In this document: positions 19,301-29,055 of the stretch, one piece after another | How positions within the stretch are numbered: position 1 is the stretch's first letter | How the letters are laid out: each line of letters begins with the position of its first letter | Origin: Oscillatoria acuminata PCC 6304 | GTDB lineage: Bacteria > Cyanobacteriota > Cyanobacteriia > Cyanobacteriales > Laspinemataceae | DNA: 64,000 bases | Direction: 5' to 3' | Assembly (NCBI RefSeq): GCF_000317105.1 | Contig: NC_019693.1 | Coordinates: 4,341,227-4,405,226 of the forward strand | Notes under the pieces: model-generated | Told to the model about the DNA's origin: nothing | The model's database searches: none | The model's input: the letters and a program-made list of their open reading frames with translations, nothing else | Position numbers and translations under genes: made by a program

Positions 19301-20048
19301 GCTGGATTCGACCCTCGATTTGATAGGAACTCCCTGAGACGATCGCCTGCTTTATGATTTTAGAAAACCGGCTGCGGTCCTGGGGATGAATCATCTTTAA
19401 AACTTCAGCATAGCTGGGTTTGAGTTGAGGTGGCATCCCCAGAACTCGAAACATTTCATCGGAAAGCTCTAAATGTCGGGCCAACCAGTTCAATTCCCAG
19501 TTGCCCACCCCGGCAACTCGTTGGGCAGTAGCTAAAGACTTTTGGCTTTTTTGTAAGGAAATAATTAATTTATCTTTTTCCTGTTCCGCCGCATTCCGTC
19601 CCTGAATTTCCCAGCTTAGTTGAACGTTCCGCTCTCTTAATTCTCGTTCTAAGTTTTGGAGTTTGATTTGATGCTCAATCCGGGCTAAAACTTCCGCTTC
19701 TTGAAACGGTTTAGTAATATAATCGGACCCGCCCACGGCGAATCCTCTAACCTTATCAAAAGTCTCATATAAGGCACTGATGAAAATAATGGGAATCGGG
19801 CGGGTTTCCTCGTGAGATTTGAGATGTTTACACACATCATATCCATTGAGATCCGGCATCATGATGTCTAGTAAAATCAGGTCGGGAATACTGACCTCTA
19901 CGGCTTGAAGTGCTAGGAGGCCATTCGGTGCAGCGCGGACTTTATATCCATGCCCCGACAGCAAATCTACTAACAGTTTTAAGTTAGCTACGGTGTCGTC
20001 AACGACCAAAACTTCGCCTCTATAAGACCGACCGCCCTCTGTTTTCAT
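16299..20048 (-). CDS. Hybrid histidine kinase REC-PAS-GAF-PAS-PAS-HisKA-HATPase-REC
   Basis: 1249 aa. Order: receiver (12-130, D61), coiled coil, PAS with PAC (about 180-290), GAF (about 300-470, no bilin Cys), PAS (about 495-620), PAS (about 630-760), HisKA with H785 in NMSHELRTPLNAILGF, HATPase with GIAPEEMNLIFESFGQ and GTGLGLPISRQFV, a second receiver with D1086 in LILMDIRMPIMDGYEA, and a C-terminal ~70-residue helical tail (LEQLQSYLGKMPPQW..) that is not a canonical HPt because no xxHxxKG motif is seen. Cytoplasmic: no membrane segments. It lies 226 bp downstream of the giant kinase and overlaps the 383-aa kinase by 4 bp. The signal sensed is unknown. Confidence 0.9.
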   Translation of the reverse strand: MKTEGGRSYRGEVLVVDDTVANLKLLVDLLSGHGYKVRAAPNGLLALQAVEVSIPDLILLDIMMPDLNGYDVCKHLKSHEETRPIPIIFISALYETFDKVRGFAVGGSDYITKPFQEAEVLARIEHQIKLQNLERELRERNVQLSWEIQGRNAAEQEKDKLIISLQKSQKSLATAQRVAGVGNWELNWLARHLELSDEMFRVLGMPPQLKPSYAEVLKMIHPQDRSRFSKIIKQAIVSGSSYQIEGRIQRPDGEIRYVEAKGEVILDLHRKPIQIFGTILDITTRKQVKIQLEKQLIRSELLRGITEKIRSELRLEKLLDTAASEIREALGVSGTEIYTYLESRIPSLQIEAFAVAEGYQRSQELELPLDENPYTPKFLEHDRCIPIPNIQTDPLFQPVLSRSPGFQVKSMLLVRTSYKGQPNGALVLHEYDRPREWNLGEIELIETIAAQVGIAIAQANLLKREKQARAKLNQQNQQLQQQINARILTETALKTSESKYRNLVETSQDLIWTIDTKGRITFVNAAVRDIYGYSPSEAMGRAFTELIHPSRWSQDQEFFRKILLEKQEISQYETTHITQAGTPIYMMLNAIPLRDEAGFVIGITGTASNITQLKQTQAKLIETNRLQKAILNSAEHTIIATDPQGTILTFNAAAERLLGYKAHEVTTQANVVIIHTREELQERADTLTAELGYAVAPGFDAIVAKARLGVPDIREWTYLRKDGSRFPVWLSITALQDAIGQITGFLGIGSDITDRKQAEEALKQAAIAAQMANHAKSEFLANMSHELRTPLNAILGFAQVMAGDPSLHPEHQQQIEIINRAGSHLLELINDILEMSKIEAGRTTLKIEPFDLGQMLRDLEDMLQFKAHEKNLLLSTEVTPNVPLYIRADQAKLRQVLINILGNAIKFTQRGAITLRVHRGSGEFEWGNHRDYSTEFLQFEVEDTGPGIAPEEMNLIFESFGQTETGRKSGQGTGLGLPISRQFVRMMGGEIQVNSVVGVGSTFIFVIQVEEVDPSEVPQTQSKGMVIGLAPDQPTKRILVVDDMLESRLLLVKLLGSIGFEVREAENGQEAIATSLQWQPDLILMDIRMPIMDGYEATKQIKAIVGSHKPAILALTASVFEEDRSAVFAAGCDDFLRKPLEKDELLEKIGHHLNTGYIYAPNSSPYQRFKPEAETGEISLEQLQSYLGKMPPQWIAKIYDAAAQCSDDMILELIEEMPPDFEPAGRALTQLAENFQFHQIMHLTYSEDL

Positions 20049-20274
20049 CTGTTAATACCTCGCGGAGACAATGAAAGTGAAAATGGGTTGTAACTCAAAA
20101 TTCGGGGTCTAGGCAGTTTGGGAATTCAAAGGAGGGATTGATGGCGATCGCAGACCTCCTGACTCTGCTTGATCATCGATCAAAACGGGACCAGCTAAAG
20201 TCGTGCCATCTCAATCAACCCCGCCCCAACCTACTGCTTTGGGTTTGAGAATCCTGGGCTGGAGGTCTTTCGGA

Positions 20275-23200
20275 TCAATCTAGGACCGATTTAATCAAGG
20301 TTGAGATTTGCTCAAACTCAAAATTTTGGGTCCAGTTCATTAAGGTATTGGCAAAGGATTCATGGCGATCGCAAATCTCATCTAACAGGGCTATCATTAA
20401 TTCTACATCACAGGATTTTGTGGCAAGGTCAAAGGAATTCAACCAGTCCAGAGGAACGTCTCTCCAATCACTTTCCATTAAAGGGACTGGGGGAACCGTC
20501 AGGGTTGGCTTCGCATCAGCCTTGGGGTCTTCATACACAAAGCGCACCCCTAACTGTTCACTCAAGCAGTCAAACAGTTCCGTATCCCGAAACGGTTTGC
20601 GGATAAAGCCATCAAATCCCGATGAAAGACTAAGGGCATTTTCCTGATTCAGATAGCTGGCGGTTAAAGCCACGATCGCCGTTCCTTGGCCTTTGATCGA
20701 CCCTTTAATCTGTTGAGTGGCTTCATAGCCATCCATCACCGGCATTCTTAAATCCATGAAAATTAAATGGGGTTCCCATTCTTCCCAAAGCGCGATCGTC
20801 TCTTGACCATTGCTACTCTCTAGGAGGTCAAATCCCAGAGGTTGGAGGCATTTAATCACAAAGGTGCGGTTATCGGGGCGATCGTCTGCAATCAAAATCC
20901 GGTACTGGGGTTGGTTCGGTTCTAGGGCGATGGCGCGGCGTTGCAGGGGAATCGGTTTAGACTCAATCTCCCCTGCCACTTTTACCGGGATCTCAAAGCT
21001 AAAGGTGCTGCCTTCCCCAATCTGCGATCGCACCTCAATGGATCCGCCCATCAACTCCACAAACTTGCGAGAAATCGACAATCCTAGGCCGGTTCCCTCT
21101 CGGGCTTCTAGTCCCGTGCTGGTTTGAACAAAGGCTTGAAACAGATGGTCTAACTCCTCCTGGGCGATTCCCGGTCCAGTATCCGATACTTCACACAGGA
21201 GGTTCAAAGTTTGAGGCTCCAGGGTATCGGGGACTGAGAGACTCGAACGCCCTTCCGGGGTTATCCCCCGCATGGCGACATAGATCTGACCCCTTTGAGT
21301 AAATTTAATCGCATTCCCGAGCAAATTAATCAGCACTTGCCGCAATTTAATTTCATCCGTGCGGATATATTCCGGGACCTCCGGGGACCGTTCTACAACA
21401 AAGCCCAAACCTTTGCTCTGGGCCTTGAGCCTAAACATGGATTGTAAATCATCCAGGAGGTGAGAAAGATTAAAATTAGTTTCTACAATTGTAGTCCTTC
21501 CCGACTCAATTTTTGCCAAATCTAAAATATCATTAATTAACGTGAGCAAATGCTCTCCACTGCGATGAATAATCGCGACATTTTCTTTGGCCTCCTGGGA
21601 TAAAGAGGGATTGGACAGGAGCAATTGGGCAAACCCAAGAATAGCATTAAGGGGCGATCGCAATTCATGACTCATATTCGCCAGGAATGCACTTTTGGCT
21701 TGATTGGCCTTATCAGCAGCTTCTCGGGCTTTTTCCACCTGTTGGTAGAGTTCCGCTTGGTTGAGGGCGATCGCCAGTTGATTGGCAATGGCGAGGAGCA
21801 GTTCCATTTCCGTACTATCCCAAGGGGATTCACTTAAATTCCGGGCCAAACATAAGGCTCCCCAAACCCCGGTCCCCATTTGTAATGGTAAAATCAACCA
21901 ATGACCGGCAAAGCTGCCAATCAACTCCACCTGGGGATCATCAGGATGGGGTTCCCAACCCGCTAAAGCCACAGGTTGTAAGCGCTTAATTCCGTCAGTA
22001 ACTGGGTTCTTTACATCGGGAATATCCAGGTCCAGGGTACTGGGGAGGGTATCAAAGGGACGATATTCCGCCACATTCCGCCACAACGCTTCCTCGGGGA
22101 AATATTGCAGAATTTTTACCATGTCCGCCCCTAACAGCCGTCCGCTTTCATGGGCGGCACTAAATGAGATCGTGGTCAACTCCAAAGAATTGCGAATACT
22201 TTGGACAAATTGGCTCAAAACCTGCTCGCGTTGCATCTGCGATCGCAGGATTTGTTCCGCCTGCTTCTGAAGTGTCACATCCTGGATTTGGGCGATAAAG
22301 TGTAACGGTTCCCCCTCTGCGGTGCGAACCAACGAACCCGTCAACAGTACCCTGATAGAATGCCCCTGTTTGTGAATGTAACGTTTTTCTAATTGATAAG
22401 AACCGATTTCACCCCGCAGCAGTTGGGCGGCATAGTTGAGGTCAAGGTCTAAATCCTCGGGATGGGTAATGGTTTGAAAATCGAGGGTTAACAGTTCACT
22501 CTCGGAATAGCCGATAATCTCGCAGACGGCCCGGTTCACTTTCAACCATTGGCCATCGAGTCCAACGATCGCCATGCCAATCCCGGCATAGTCAAAGGCG
22601 GTGCGAAATCGTTCTTCACTTTCACTCAGGGCCAGGACCGTGCGCTTGCGTTCCGTAATATCTAGGACTGTTCCCCGCAGATGGATCACCGCTCCTTTCT
22701 CGTCTCGAACCGCTTCCCCTCGCGCTTCTAAGTATCGAAGGATGCGATCGCCTGCCATAATCCGCAGGTCCATTTGATAGGACCTGCCGTCAACTATGGC
22801 CCGATTCAGATTCTGTTGCAGTTGGACTCGATCCTCGGGATGAATCGCATTAAAATGCTCCTGATAGGCGGATTCCGGGTAGGCAGGATCAACCCCAAAC
22901 ATCTGGAACCATTCCTCCGATGCGGTGAGTTGGTCGGTATTCAGGTCCCGTTCCCAACTGCCAATATGGGCGATCCGTTGCGCTTCTCGTAATGCCGCCT
23001 CACTCTGGCGGAGTTTGGCTTCAATTTGTTGGCGATCGGTAATATCATGGACAGTGCCCACCCACTTTACCAATCTTCCCTCCCGATCAAAAACGGGTTC
23101 GCCGCGCACTTCTATCTCCCGAATTTCCCCACTCGGGCGCTGAACCTGCTGGTTGAGTTCCCAGGGTTCAGCGCACCTCAATTTGTCTTGAATTTCCCGC

Positions 23201-26200
23201 TGTTCTAACCCGGGAGTCTCGGGATGAATCCGGGGGTAAATGGGTTCTAAAGAGGGGGAGGTTGGACTGGGTTCTAATCCATAAATCCGATAGAGTTCGT
23301 CGGACCACAGGGTGCTTTGATTCACAAGGTCAAATTCCCAACTGCCAATATGAGCAATCTCCTGAGCTTTTGCTAAATTAGCTTCGCTATGGCGGAGTTT
23401 CTCTTGGGCTGCTCTGGATTCCGTGATATCTCTAGCGGTTGCATAAATCAGGTCACCTGCGGGCATGGAACGCCATTCTAACCACCGATAAGAGCCATTT
23501 TTATGGCGATAGCGATTAATCACATTGATCACCTCTCTGCCATTGTTCAAATCTGCCATGGCGTTGAGTGTCAACTCAACATCATCGGGATGGACCAAAT
23601 CGAAAATTTTAAACAGCCGTCCTTCTAGTTCCGCAATACTGTATCCGAGGGTTCTTTCCCAGCCCAAACTCGCCCTGCGGTAGTACCCATCGAGGTCACC
23701 AATGCAGAGTAAATCCAAGGACATCGTAAAGAAGCGATCGATTTCTTCAGTTTTTTCCTGGAGGTTTAGTTCCAGGTTTTTTCTCAGGGTAATATTTTGA
23801 ATTTGCTTGATCGTATAGAGGGGCTGGTTGTCCTGGTCGCGCACCAGAGAAACGCTCAATAACCCCCAGATAATTTTTCCATTTTTATGCTGGTAGCGTT
23901 TTTCCAGATGGTAATAAGAAATTTCCCCTTGCACCAGTTCCTCAAGATGACTCCAGTCACTTTCCCGGTCCTCGGGATAGGTAATATCTTGAATAGTCAG
24001 GGCTAATAATTCTGATTTAGAATATCCTAACATCTGGCAAACAGCACTATTGACATTTAATAGCTGCCCATTCCGAGCCACTAAACACATTCCCACTGCT
24101 GCACTTTCAAAGGCATTTCTAAACCGTTCTTCGCTTTCGCGTAATGCCTCGGTGCGTTCGGCTACTTGCACCTCTAAGGTGTGGTTGTAGTCGGCTCTGA
24201 GTTGTTCGGCTTGTTTGCGATCGCTGATATCTGTAAAAGCATTAATCGCATAAATAACCTGTCCAGTTTCATCAAAAATTGGCGTAGAATACACCTGAAG
24301 CGGAATCCTTTCCCCTTCCCGGAGAATTTCTAAATCTTCAGCCATCACCGCTTCCCCTTGGAGCGCCCGGATGCCTGGGAGTTGTTCTTGAGGATAAAGG
24401 CGACTGCTACCGGCGAGATAAATCTGATAAAAGGTAGAGAGTTCTTCTAGGGAGATGTCAGGGGCAATTTCTCCTAGCAGTTGCTTTCCCGCCTGATTCC
24501 TGTAGTGAAATTTTCCGCTAGGATCTATGGCAGAAATTCCAATGGGGAGGGCTTCTAAAAATTGGTTGAATTTGCTTTCACTTTGGCGCAAGGAAGTATA
24601 GAGTTTGGCATTTTCTAAAGAGATTGCTGCCTGGACAGATAAAAATTTTAAAACTTCCAGGCGATCGCTGGGAAAGGCTCCAGAAATAAGATTATTTTCT
24701 AAATAGATAATCCCACTTAGTTTAGTCCGGTCTAAAATGGGCATACAGAGGATAGATTTCGGCTGCTGGGCCCGAATATAGCGATCGCCTCGAAAGGGTC
24801 CTTCTGATGTAGCATTGTTCAGGGCCACAGTCTCCCGAGTCCGGAGCACATAGCGGACGATCGCCCCGGAGAGCAAATCACCCTCCCCGGTTCCATCTCC
24901 TACAGCATTTAACGGGATTCCCGGTTGAGTCGTCACCAGATTTTCATCAATGGCAGCTTGAACCATCCATTCCCCATTTTCTTCTCCAATTAAATAGCCT
25001 TTTTGCGCCCCGGCATTTTCAATCAGAATTTTCATTAATGCCCCCAGCAGCTTTTCGATTTCTATTTCCCGTGTCAGGGCTGCTGAGGATTTTAAAACAC
25101 TCACTAAATCCAGCACCACTTCCGGTTTACTGCTGGTTGACTGAATGGTTTCTGACAGAGTTTCACTGGCATTCTCTGACCCCATTTGCTTTTGGGGTTT
25201 GTCCAACCACTGGGGATATTGGGCGCTTAATTGTTGAACTTTTGCTCCCCCTTGCCATTGTTGATAGAGGGCATCAGCTTTTTGGATGTACAGTTCCGCA
25301 ATTTGGAGCATTTCTCGGTGAAGATAAAACTCCCCCGCCAACTCATAAGCTAAGGCTGCTTCTTGGAGAAAATGATGATCTCTAGCCCCAACAATGGCCC
25401 GCTCATATAATTCTGCCGCTTGCCAATTCTGACCTAAAATCCGGGCTTTTTCAGCGGCGACTAAATCATATTTATGTTGATAGGTCATGGGCCCAGACTT
25501 CGCCCAGTCTTGCAGGCGCATTTGATTGAGTTCCACTCGTTGAAGGAAATCCTGTTGCTGAGACTCTTCCACAGAGGGATATAATGCTAATCGGGCTAGG
25601 GAATCATAAAAGGGCAGTTGACCCAAGGGCATCAAGGAGGCGATCGCAGCTTCATACTGGGCGGCGATCGTCAGGCTCTCCACCGCTTTTTGGTCCTCTT
25701 TTAAATAATAACTGAGCATCCCTTGGGCTAGATGGAAGCAAAATAAAGAGGTATCACTCTTATTTTGAGTTAAAGTTTGCAAGTCTTGATGATCATCAAA
25801 CGCTTCCCCATTTAACCGCCCGACTTCCCTATTATTTATCCGAAGATTTAACGCCAACTGCAACCAAATTTTGGTATAGTACCATTGAATATTCTGCTGG
25901 TGTTTTTCAATAATTTGCAAAGAGTCTTGGTGTTTTTTGATGACCTTTTCTAACGGTTCTCCACTCAGCAAGGAATAACAACTATATTGCATGGTTGCGT
26001 AACAAGTATATTCTATATCTCCAGTTTCCAACCCCAAACGCACGGTCGTCCTTAAACCCGCGATCGCCTCCGGGAGGGGTTCTTTCCAATGTCGGATAAA
26101 TCCATTAAAAATATGATAGACTTTACATCGACTTTCTGCACTCTCGAACTGGTCTAACAATTCTAACGCAAATTGTCCTAACTGATACCCTTGTTCTATT

Positions 26201-29055
26201 TCTCCGGCCCGACAAAGATTAAACCCATAATAGGCATAAGCAAAAGCCGCCCGGGGCGAATTTCCATATTCCAGGGAGAGCTTGACCATTGTCAAGGCCA
26301 TTCTGGGGACCCATTCCGGCGTCACAATGATCGCCGTCCCCCAGACGCTCATTAAAATCTGCATCGCCGCTAATTTATCCGGTTCCTCCATCAAGGGAAG
26401 ACGGGATAATTCTGCAATATCCCACTGAATCGGGGCTAATTCAGCCAGGGAGACCCCCAACATTTCCAAAACCCTTAAACTGGTATCAACAGCTTGTTGA
26501 AGGTGGTTGATGGCACTATAGAGTTGAATCAGGATTTGATAAACCTTGACCCGTTCTAAAAGGGTTCGGCCCTGGTTGAGGACCACCGCTGCTAGGGCTT
26601 CAACTTCCGGATAATGGGTGATTAAATATTCCGCTTCTACGGCTTCTAAATGAAGTTGGAGGGTCAGGTCATAATGGGTCTGCCAACTCTGAGAGGGTAA
26701 GAGACGCAAACCGCAGTTTAAATACTCCGTAGCCAGACTATAAGCACTAGCTAATTTCGCTTTTTTACCGGCCCATAAATTTAGGTATGCCAGGTCTATT
26801 TTCTCCGATTCTTCGGTCATCAACTCACTCCCTTGATTGAGATGATTAACCATAATCAATAGATCATCCGCCAGACCCGTTGAGGGGTCATGGGGAGAGC
26901 ATCCCTGGGGAATGATGCTATCTTGCAGCAAGCGGCCAATTTCTAAGTGTCTCTCAGGCCGTTGGGCTTCGGGAATTAAAGAGTAGGCGGCTTGTTGAAC
27001 CCGGTCATGCAAAAATTTAAACTGAATTTTTCCCCGGTCAATCTCGGGCAGTAAGCGCAACAGTTTGTAATTTTCAGTTAAGGGAATCACGAATCCACTT
27101 TGCAAGGTGGCAAATAACTGACTGAATACCACCTCGGGTTGCGATCGCGCAATTCGGCTTAGGGTCTCCAAATCAAAAGGACTGCCAATACAAGCAGCAA
27201 GTTGTAATAGGGTTTGGGTTTCGAGGCTCAATTTGACCAGTTGCCGCGCCATTAAATCTACAACATTATCCGTGATTTCTTGGGCTTGAATTTGGGCCAA
27301 ATTCCAGTCCCAATTTTGGCAGTCGCCACTGAAATAAATCAACCCTTCCTGATACAGGGTATTCAAAAATTCCAGGGTAAAAAAGGCATTACCCAGGGTT
27401 TTTTCATAGACTAAATCGGCTAAGGGTTGCACCAAGGATTGAGGGGAATGCAGGGTGGCTGCCATTAAGTTAGCAACATCAGAAGCCGTCAGATTCTCCA
27501 GGGCGATCGTGATCAGGTTGGGGAATTCGGGTTGTAGGTGTGCCTTGGTCATCATTAGGGGATGGGTGTCATCGACTTCATGATCGCGATAGGCCCCAAT
27601 CACCAATAAAAATTGTAAATCGCGATCGCTCAAAATCGCTTCCAACAGGCTTAAGGAGGCCCGATCTGACCATTGGAGGTCATCGAGAAAAATTACCAGA
27701 GGATGTTGGCGATCGCACAGGGCTTTTAAAAAGTTTTGAACCACCCAATGCAGGCGATTTTGGGCTTCTTGTCCCCCTAAATCCGCCACGGGAGGTTGAG
27801 GTCCGATAATGTTTTCTAAATTCGGAATCATCTCGATTAAAACCTGCCCAGTATTCCCGAGGGCGGCTAAAATGCGGCTGCGCCATTCATGAAAGACCGC
27901 TTCTGTTTCTCCTAAGATAAAATTACAAAACTCATTTAAGGCTTGAATCAGCCCTAAATAAGGAATATTTTTTTGGTATTGGTCAAATTTTCCAGCAATA
28001 AAGTTACCCCGTTTAGCCGCAACGGGTTTATACAGTTCTCGCACTAAAATGGATTTACCGACCCCGGCATATCCCGCCACAAAAATCAGTTCCCGCTTCC
28101 CCTCAGCGATGCGATCGAAGGCTTTCAATAAGGTCTGAATTTCAGCCTCGCGTCCATACAACTGTTGGGGTAATTGAAATCGGTCCGAACGGTCCTGCTG
28201 TCCCAGATTTAAGCGGCTGATGGTGTTTTCGGTCTGAAGTTGGCGCAAACATTCTTCTAAATCCGCCTTCAATCCCCATCCCGATTGATAACGTTCGTCA
28301 GCATTTTTAGCCATTAATTTGGCAATTAAGTTAGACAGGGTGGCTGGAATTTGGGGTTTAATCGTCTGGAGAGAAATCGGCGGTTTGGCGATATGACTAT
28401 GAACCCATTCCATCGGGTCCTCACTCTGGAAGGGTAAGGTGCCGCTTAAGAGGTGATAAAAGGTCACCCCCAGGGAATAAAAATCTGTGCGATAGTCAAT
28501 GCAGCGATTCATCCGCCCGGTTTGTTCCGGGGACATATAGGCTAAAGTGCCTTCGAGATGATTCGCATTTGGGAAACTGGGATTTTCCTGGGATAACACG
28601 GCTGAAATCCCAAAATCAATAATTTTGACTGTTCTAGTCTGGGGATTGAGGACAATGTTACTGGGGTTAATATCTTTATGAATGATATTTTGCTCGTGAA
28701 TTTGTGAGAGAATATCCGTGATATCAATGGCTAATTGTAAAAAATCTCTCAGGTCCAAGTTTCCCGCAATTTTTAACCGACTTAAGGATTCGGCCCCTAC
28801 ATCCTCTAACAGGAAAAAGGGACTATTTCCATCGTTGCTGAACCCACAGACTCGCGGGATTCCCGATAAATTCAGCGATCGCGTCACTTCATATTCGCGC
28901 CAAAACCACCCCAACCGTTCTGGATTGGAATAGGCATTCTTGAGCATTTTCAAAATTACGGGTTGTCCCGATGCTTGCACATACCCGCGATAGACTTCAG
29001 AATTACTACTTTCGTAAAGTTTTTGGGTTAAAGAAATGTCGGAAAGGGTAATCAT
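20275..29055 (-). CDS. Giant Ser/Thr kinase - AAA - GAF/PAS - histidine kinase - REC protein (HstK type)
   Basis: 2926 aa, one uninterrupted frame. Domains: Hanks-type kinase (1-275; ATP lysine K36, HKDINPSN with D128, DFG D147, APE-like SPEQ); AAA/ATPase of the STAND type (300-620; Walker A GYAGVGKS 328-335, Walker B VIFLDDLQWSD); a long helical TPR-like region (about 640-1320); GAF (about 1340-1480); six PAS/PAC repeats (about 1490-2260, two of them near-duplicates starting AHIGSWE); a second GAF (about 2275-2430); HisKA with H2463 (NMSHELRSPLNAILGF); HATPase; receiver with D2768 (FMDLRMPVMDGYEA); short helical tail. It matches the HstK family of filamentous cyanobacteria, which joins Ser/Thr and His-Asp phosphorylation in one chain. 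First gene of the operon. Confidence 0.92.
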   Translation of the reverse strand: MITLSDISLTQKLYESSNSEVYRGYVQASGQPVILKMLKNAYSNPERLGWFWREYEVTRSLNLSGIPRVCGFSNDGNSPFFLLEDVGAESLSRLKIAGNLDLRDFLQLAIDITDILSQIHEQNIIHKDINPSNIVLNPQTRTVKIIDFGISAVLSQENPSFPNANHLEGTLAYMSPEQTGRMNRCIDYRTDFYSLGVTFYHLLSGTLPFQSEDPMEWVHSHIAKPPISLQTIKPQIPATLSNLIAKLMAKNADERYQSGWGLKADLEECLRQLQTENTISRLNLGQQDRSDRFQLPQQLYGREAEIQTLLKAFDRIAEGKRELIFVAGYAGVGKSILVRELYKPVAAKRGNFIAGKFDQYQKNIPYLGLIQALNEFCNFILGETEAVFHEWRSRILAALGNTGQVLIEMIPNLENIIGPQPPVADLGGQEAQNRLHWVVQNFLKALCDRQHPLVIFLDDLQWSDRASLSLLEAILSDRDLQFLLVIGAYRDHEVDDTHPLMMTKAHLQPEFPNLITIALENLTASDVANLMAATLHSPQSLVQPLADLVYEKTLGNAFFTLEFLNTLYQEGLIYFSGDCQNWDWNLAQIQAQEITDNVVDLMARQLVKLSLETQTLLQLAACIGSPFDLETLSRIARSQPEVVFSQLFATLQSGFVIPLTENYKLLRLLPEIDRGKIQFKFLHDRVQQAAYSLIPEAQRPERHLEIGRLLQDSIIPQGCSPHDPSTGLADDLLIMVNHLNQGSELMTEESEKIDLAYLNLWAGKKAKLASAYSLATEYLNCGLRLLPSQSWQTHYDLTLQLHLEAVEAEYLITHYPEVEALAAVVLNQGRTLLERVKVYQILIQLYSAINHLQQAVDTSLRVLEMLGVSLAELAPIQWDIAELSRLPLMEEPDKLAAMQILMSVWGTAIIVTPEWVPRMALTMVKLSLEYGNSPRAAFAYAYYGFNLCRAGEIEQGYQLGQFALELLDQFESAESRCKVYHIFNGFIRHWKEPLPEAIAGLRTTVRLGLETGDIEYTCYATMQYSCYSLLSGEPLEKVIKKHQDSLQIIEKHQQNIQWYYTKIWLQLALNLRINNREVGRLNGEAFDDHQDLQTLTQNKSDTSLFCFHLAQGMLSYYLKEDQKAVESLTIAAQYEAAIASLMPLGQLPFYDSLARLALYPSVEESQQQDFLQRVELNQMRLQDWAKSGPMTYQHKYDLVAAEKARILGQNWQAAELYERAIVGARDHHFLQEAALAYELAGEFYLHREMLQIAELYIQKADALYQQWQGGAKVQQLSAQYPQWLDKPQKQMGSENASETLSETIQSTSSKPEVVLDLVSVLKSSAALTREIEIEKLLGALMKILIENAGAQKGYLIGEENGEWMVQAAIDENLVTTQPGIPLNAVGDGTGEGDLLSGAIVRYVLRTRETVALNNATSEGPFRGDRYIRAQQPKSILCMPILDRTKLSGIIYLENNLISGAFPSDRLEVLKFLSVQAAISLENAKLYTSLRQSESKFNQFLEALPIGISAIDPSGKFHYRNQAGKQLLGEIAPDISLEELSTFYQIYLAGSSRLYPQEQLPGIRALQGEAVMAEDLEILREGERIPLQVYSTPIFDETGQVIYAINAFTDISDRKQAEQLRADYNHTLEVQVAERTEALRESEERFRNAFESAAVGMCLVARNGQLLNVNSAVCQMLGYSKSELLALTIQDITYPEDRESDWSHLEELVQGEISYYHLEKRYQHKNGKIIWGLLSVSLVRDQDNQPLYTIKQIQNITLRKNLELNLQEKTEEIDRFFTMSLDLLCIGDLDGYYRRASLGWERTLGYSIAELEGRLFKIFDLVHPDDVELTLNAMADLNNGREVINVINRYRHKNGSYRWLEWRSMPAGDLIYATARDITESRAAQEKLRHSEANLAKAQEIAHIGSWEFDLVNQSTLWSDELYRIYGLEPSPTSPSLEPIYPRIHPETPGLEQREIQDKLRCAEPWELNQQVQRPSGEIREIEVRGEPVFDREGRLVKWVGTVHDITDRQQIEAKLRQSEAALREAQRIAHIGSWERDLNTDQLTASEEWFQMFGVDPAYPESAYQEHFNAIHPEDRVQLQQNLNRAIVDGRSYQMDLRIMAGDRILRYLEARGEAVRDEKGAVIHLRGTVLDITERKRTVLALSESEERFRTAFDYAGIGMAIVGLDGQWLKVNRAVCEIIGYSESELLTLDFQTITHPEDLDLDLNYAAQLLRGEIGSYQLEKRYIHKQGHSIRVLLTGSLVRTAEGEPLHFIAQIQDVTLQKQAEQILRSQMQREQVLSQFVQSIRNSLELTTISFSAAHESGRLLGADMVKILQYFPEEALWRNVAEYRPFDTLPSTLDLDIPDVKNPVTDGIKRLQPVALAGWEPHPDDPQVELIGSFAGHWLILPLQMGTGVWGALCLARNLSESPWDSTEMELLLAIANQLAIALNQAELYQQVEKAREAADKANQAKSAFLANMSHELRSPLNAILGFAQLLLSNPSLSQEAKENVAIIHRSGEHLLTLINDILDLAKIESGRTTIVETNFNLSHLLDDLQSMFRLKAQSKGLGFVVERSPEVPEYIRTDEIKLRQVLINLLGNAIKFTQRGQIYVAMRGITPEGRSSLSVPDTLEPQTLNLLCEVSDTGPGIAQEELDHLFQAFVQTSTGLEAREGTGLGLSISRKFVELMGGSIEVRSQIGEGSTFSFEIPVKVAGEIESKPIPLQRRAIALEPNQPQYRILIADDRPDNRTFVIKCLQPLGFDLLESSNGQETIALWEEWEPHLIFMDLRMPVMDGYEATQQIKGSIKGQGTAIVALTASYLNQENALSLSSGFDGFIRKPFRDTELFDCLSEQLGVRFVYEDPKADAKPTLTVPPVPLMESDWRDVPLDWLNSFDLATKSCDVELMIALLDEICDRHESFANTLMNWTQNFEFEQISTLIKSVLD

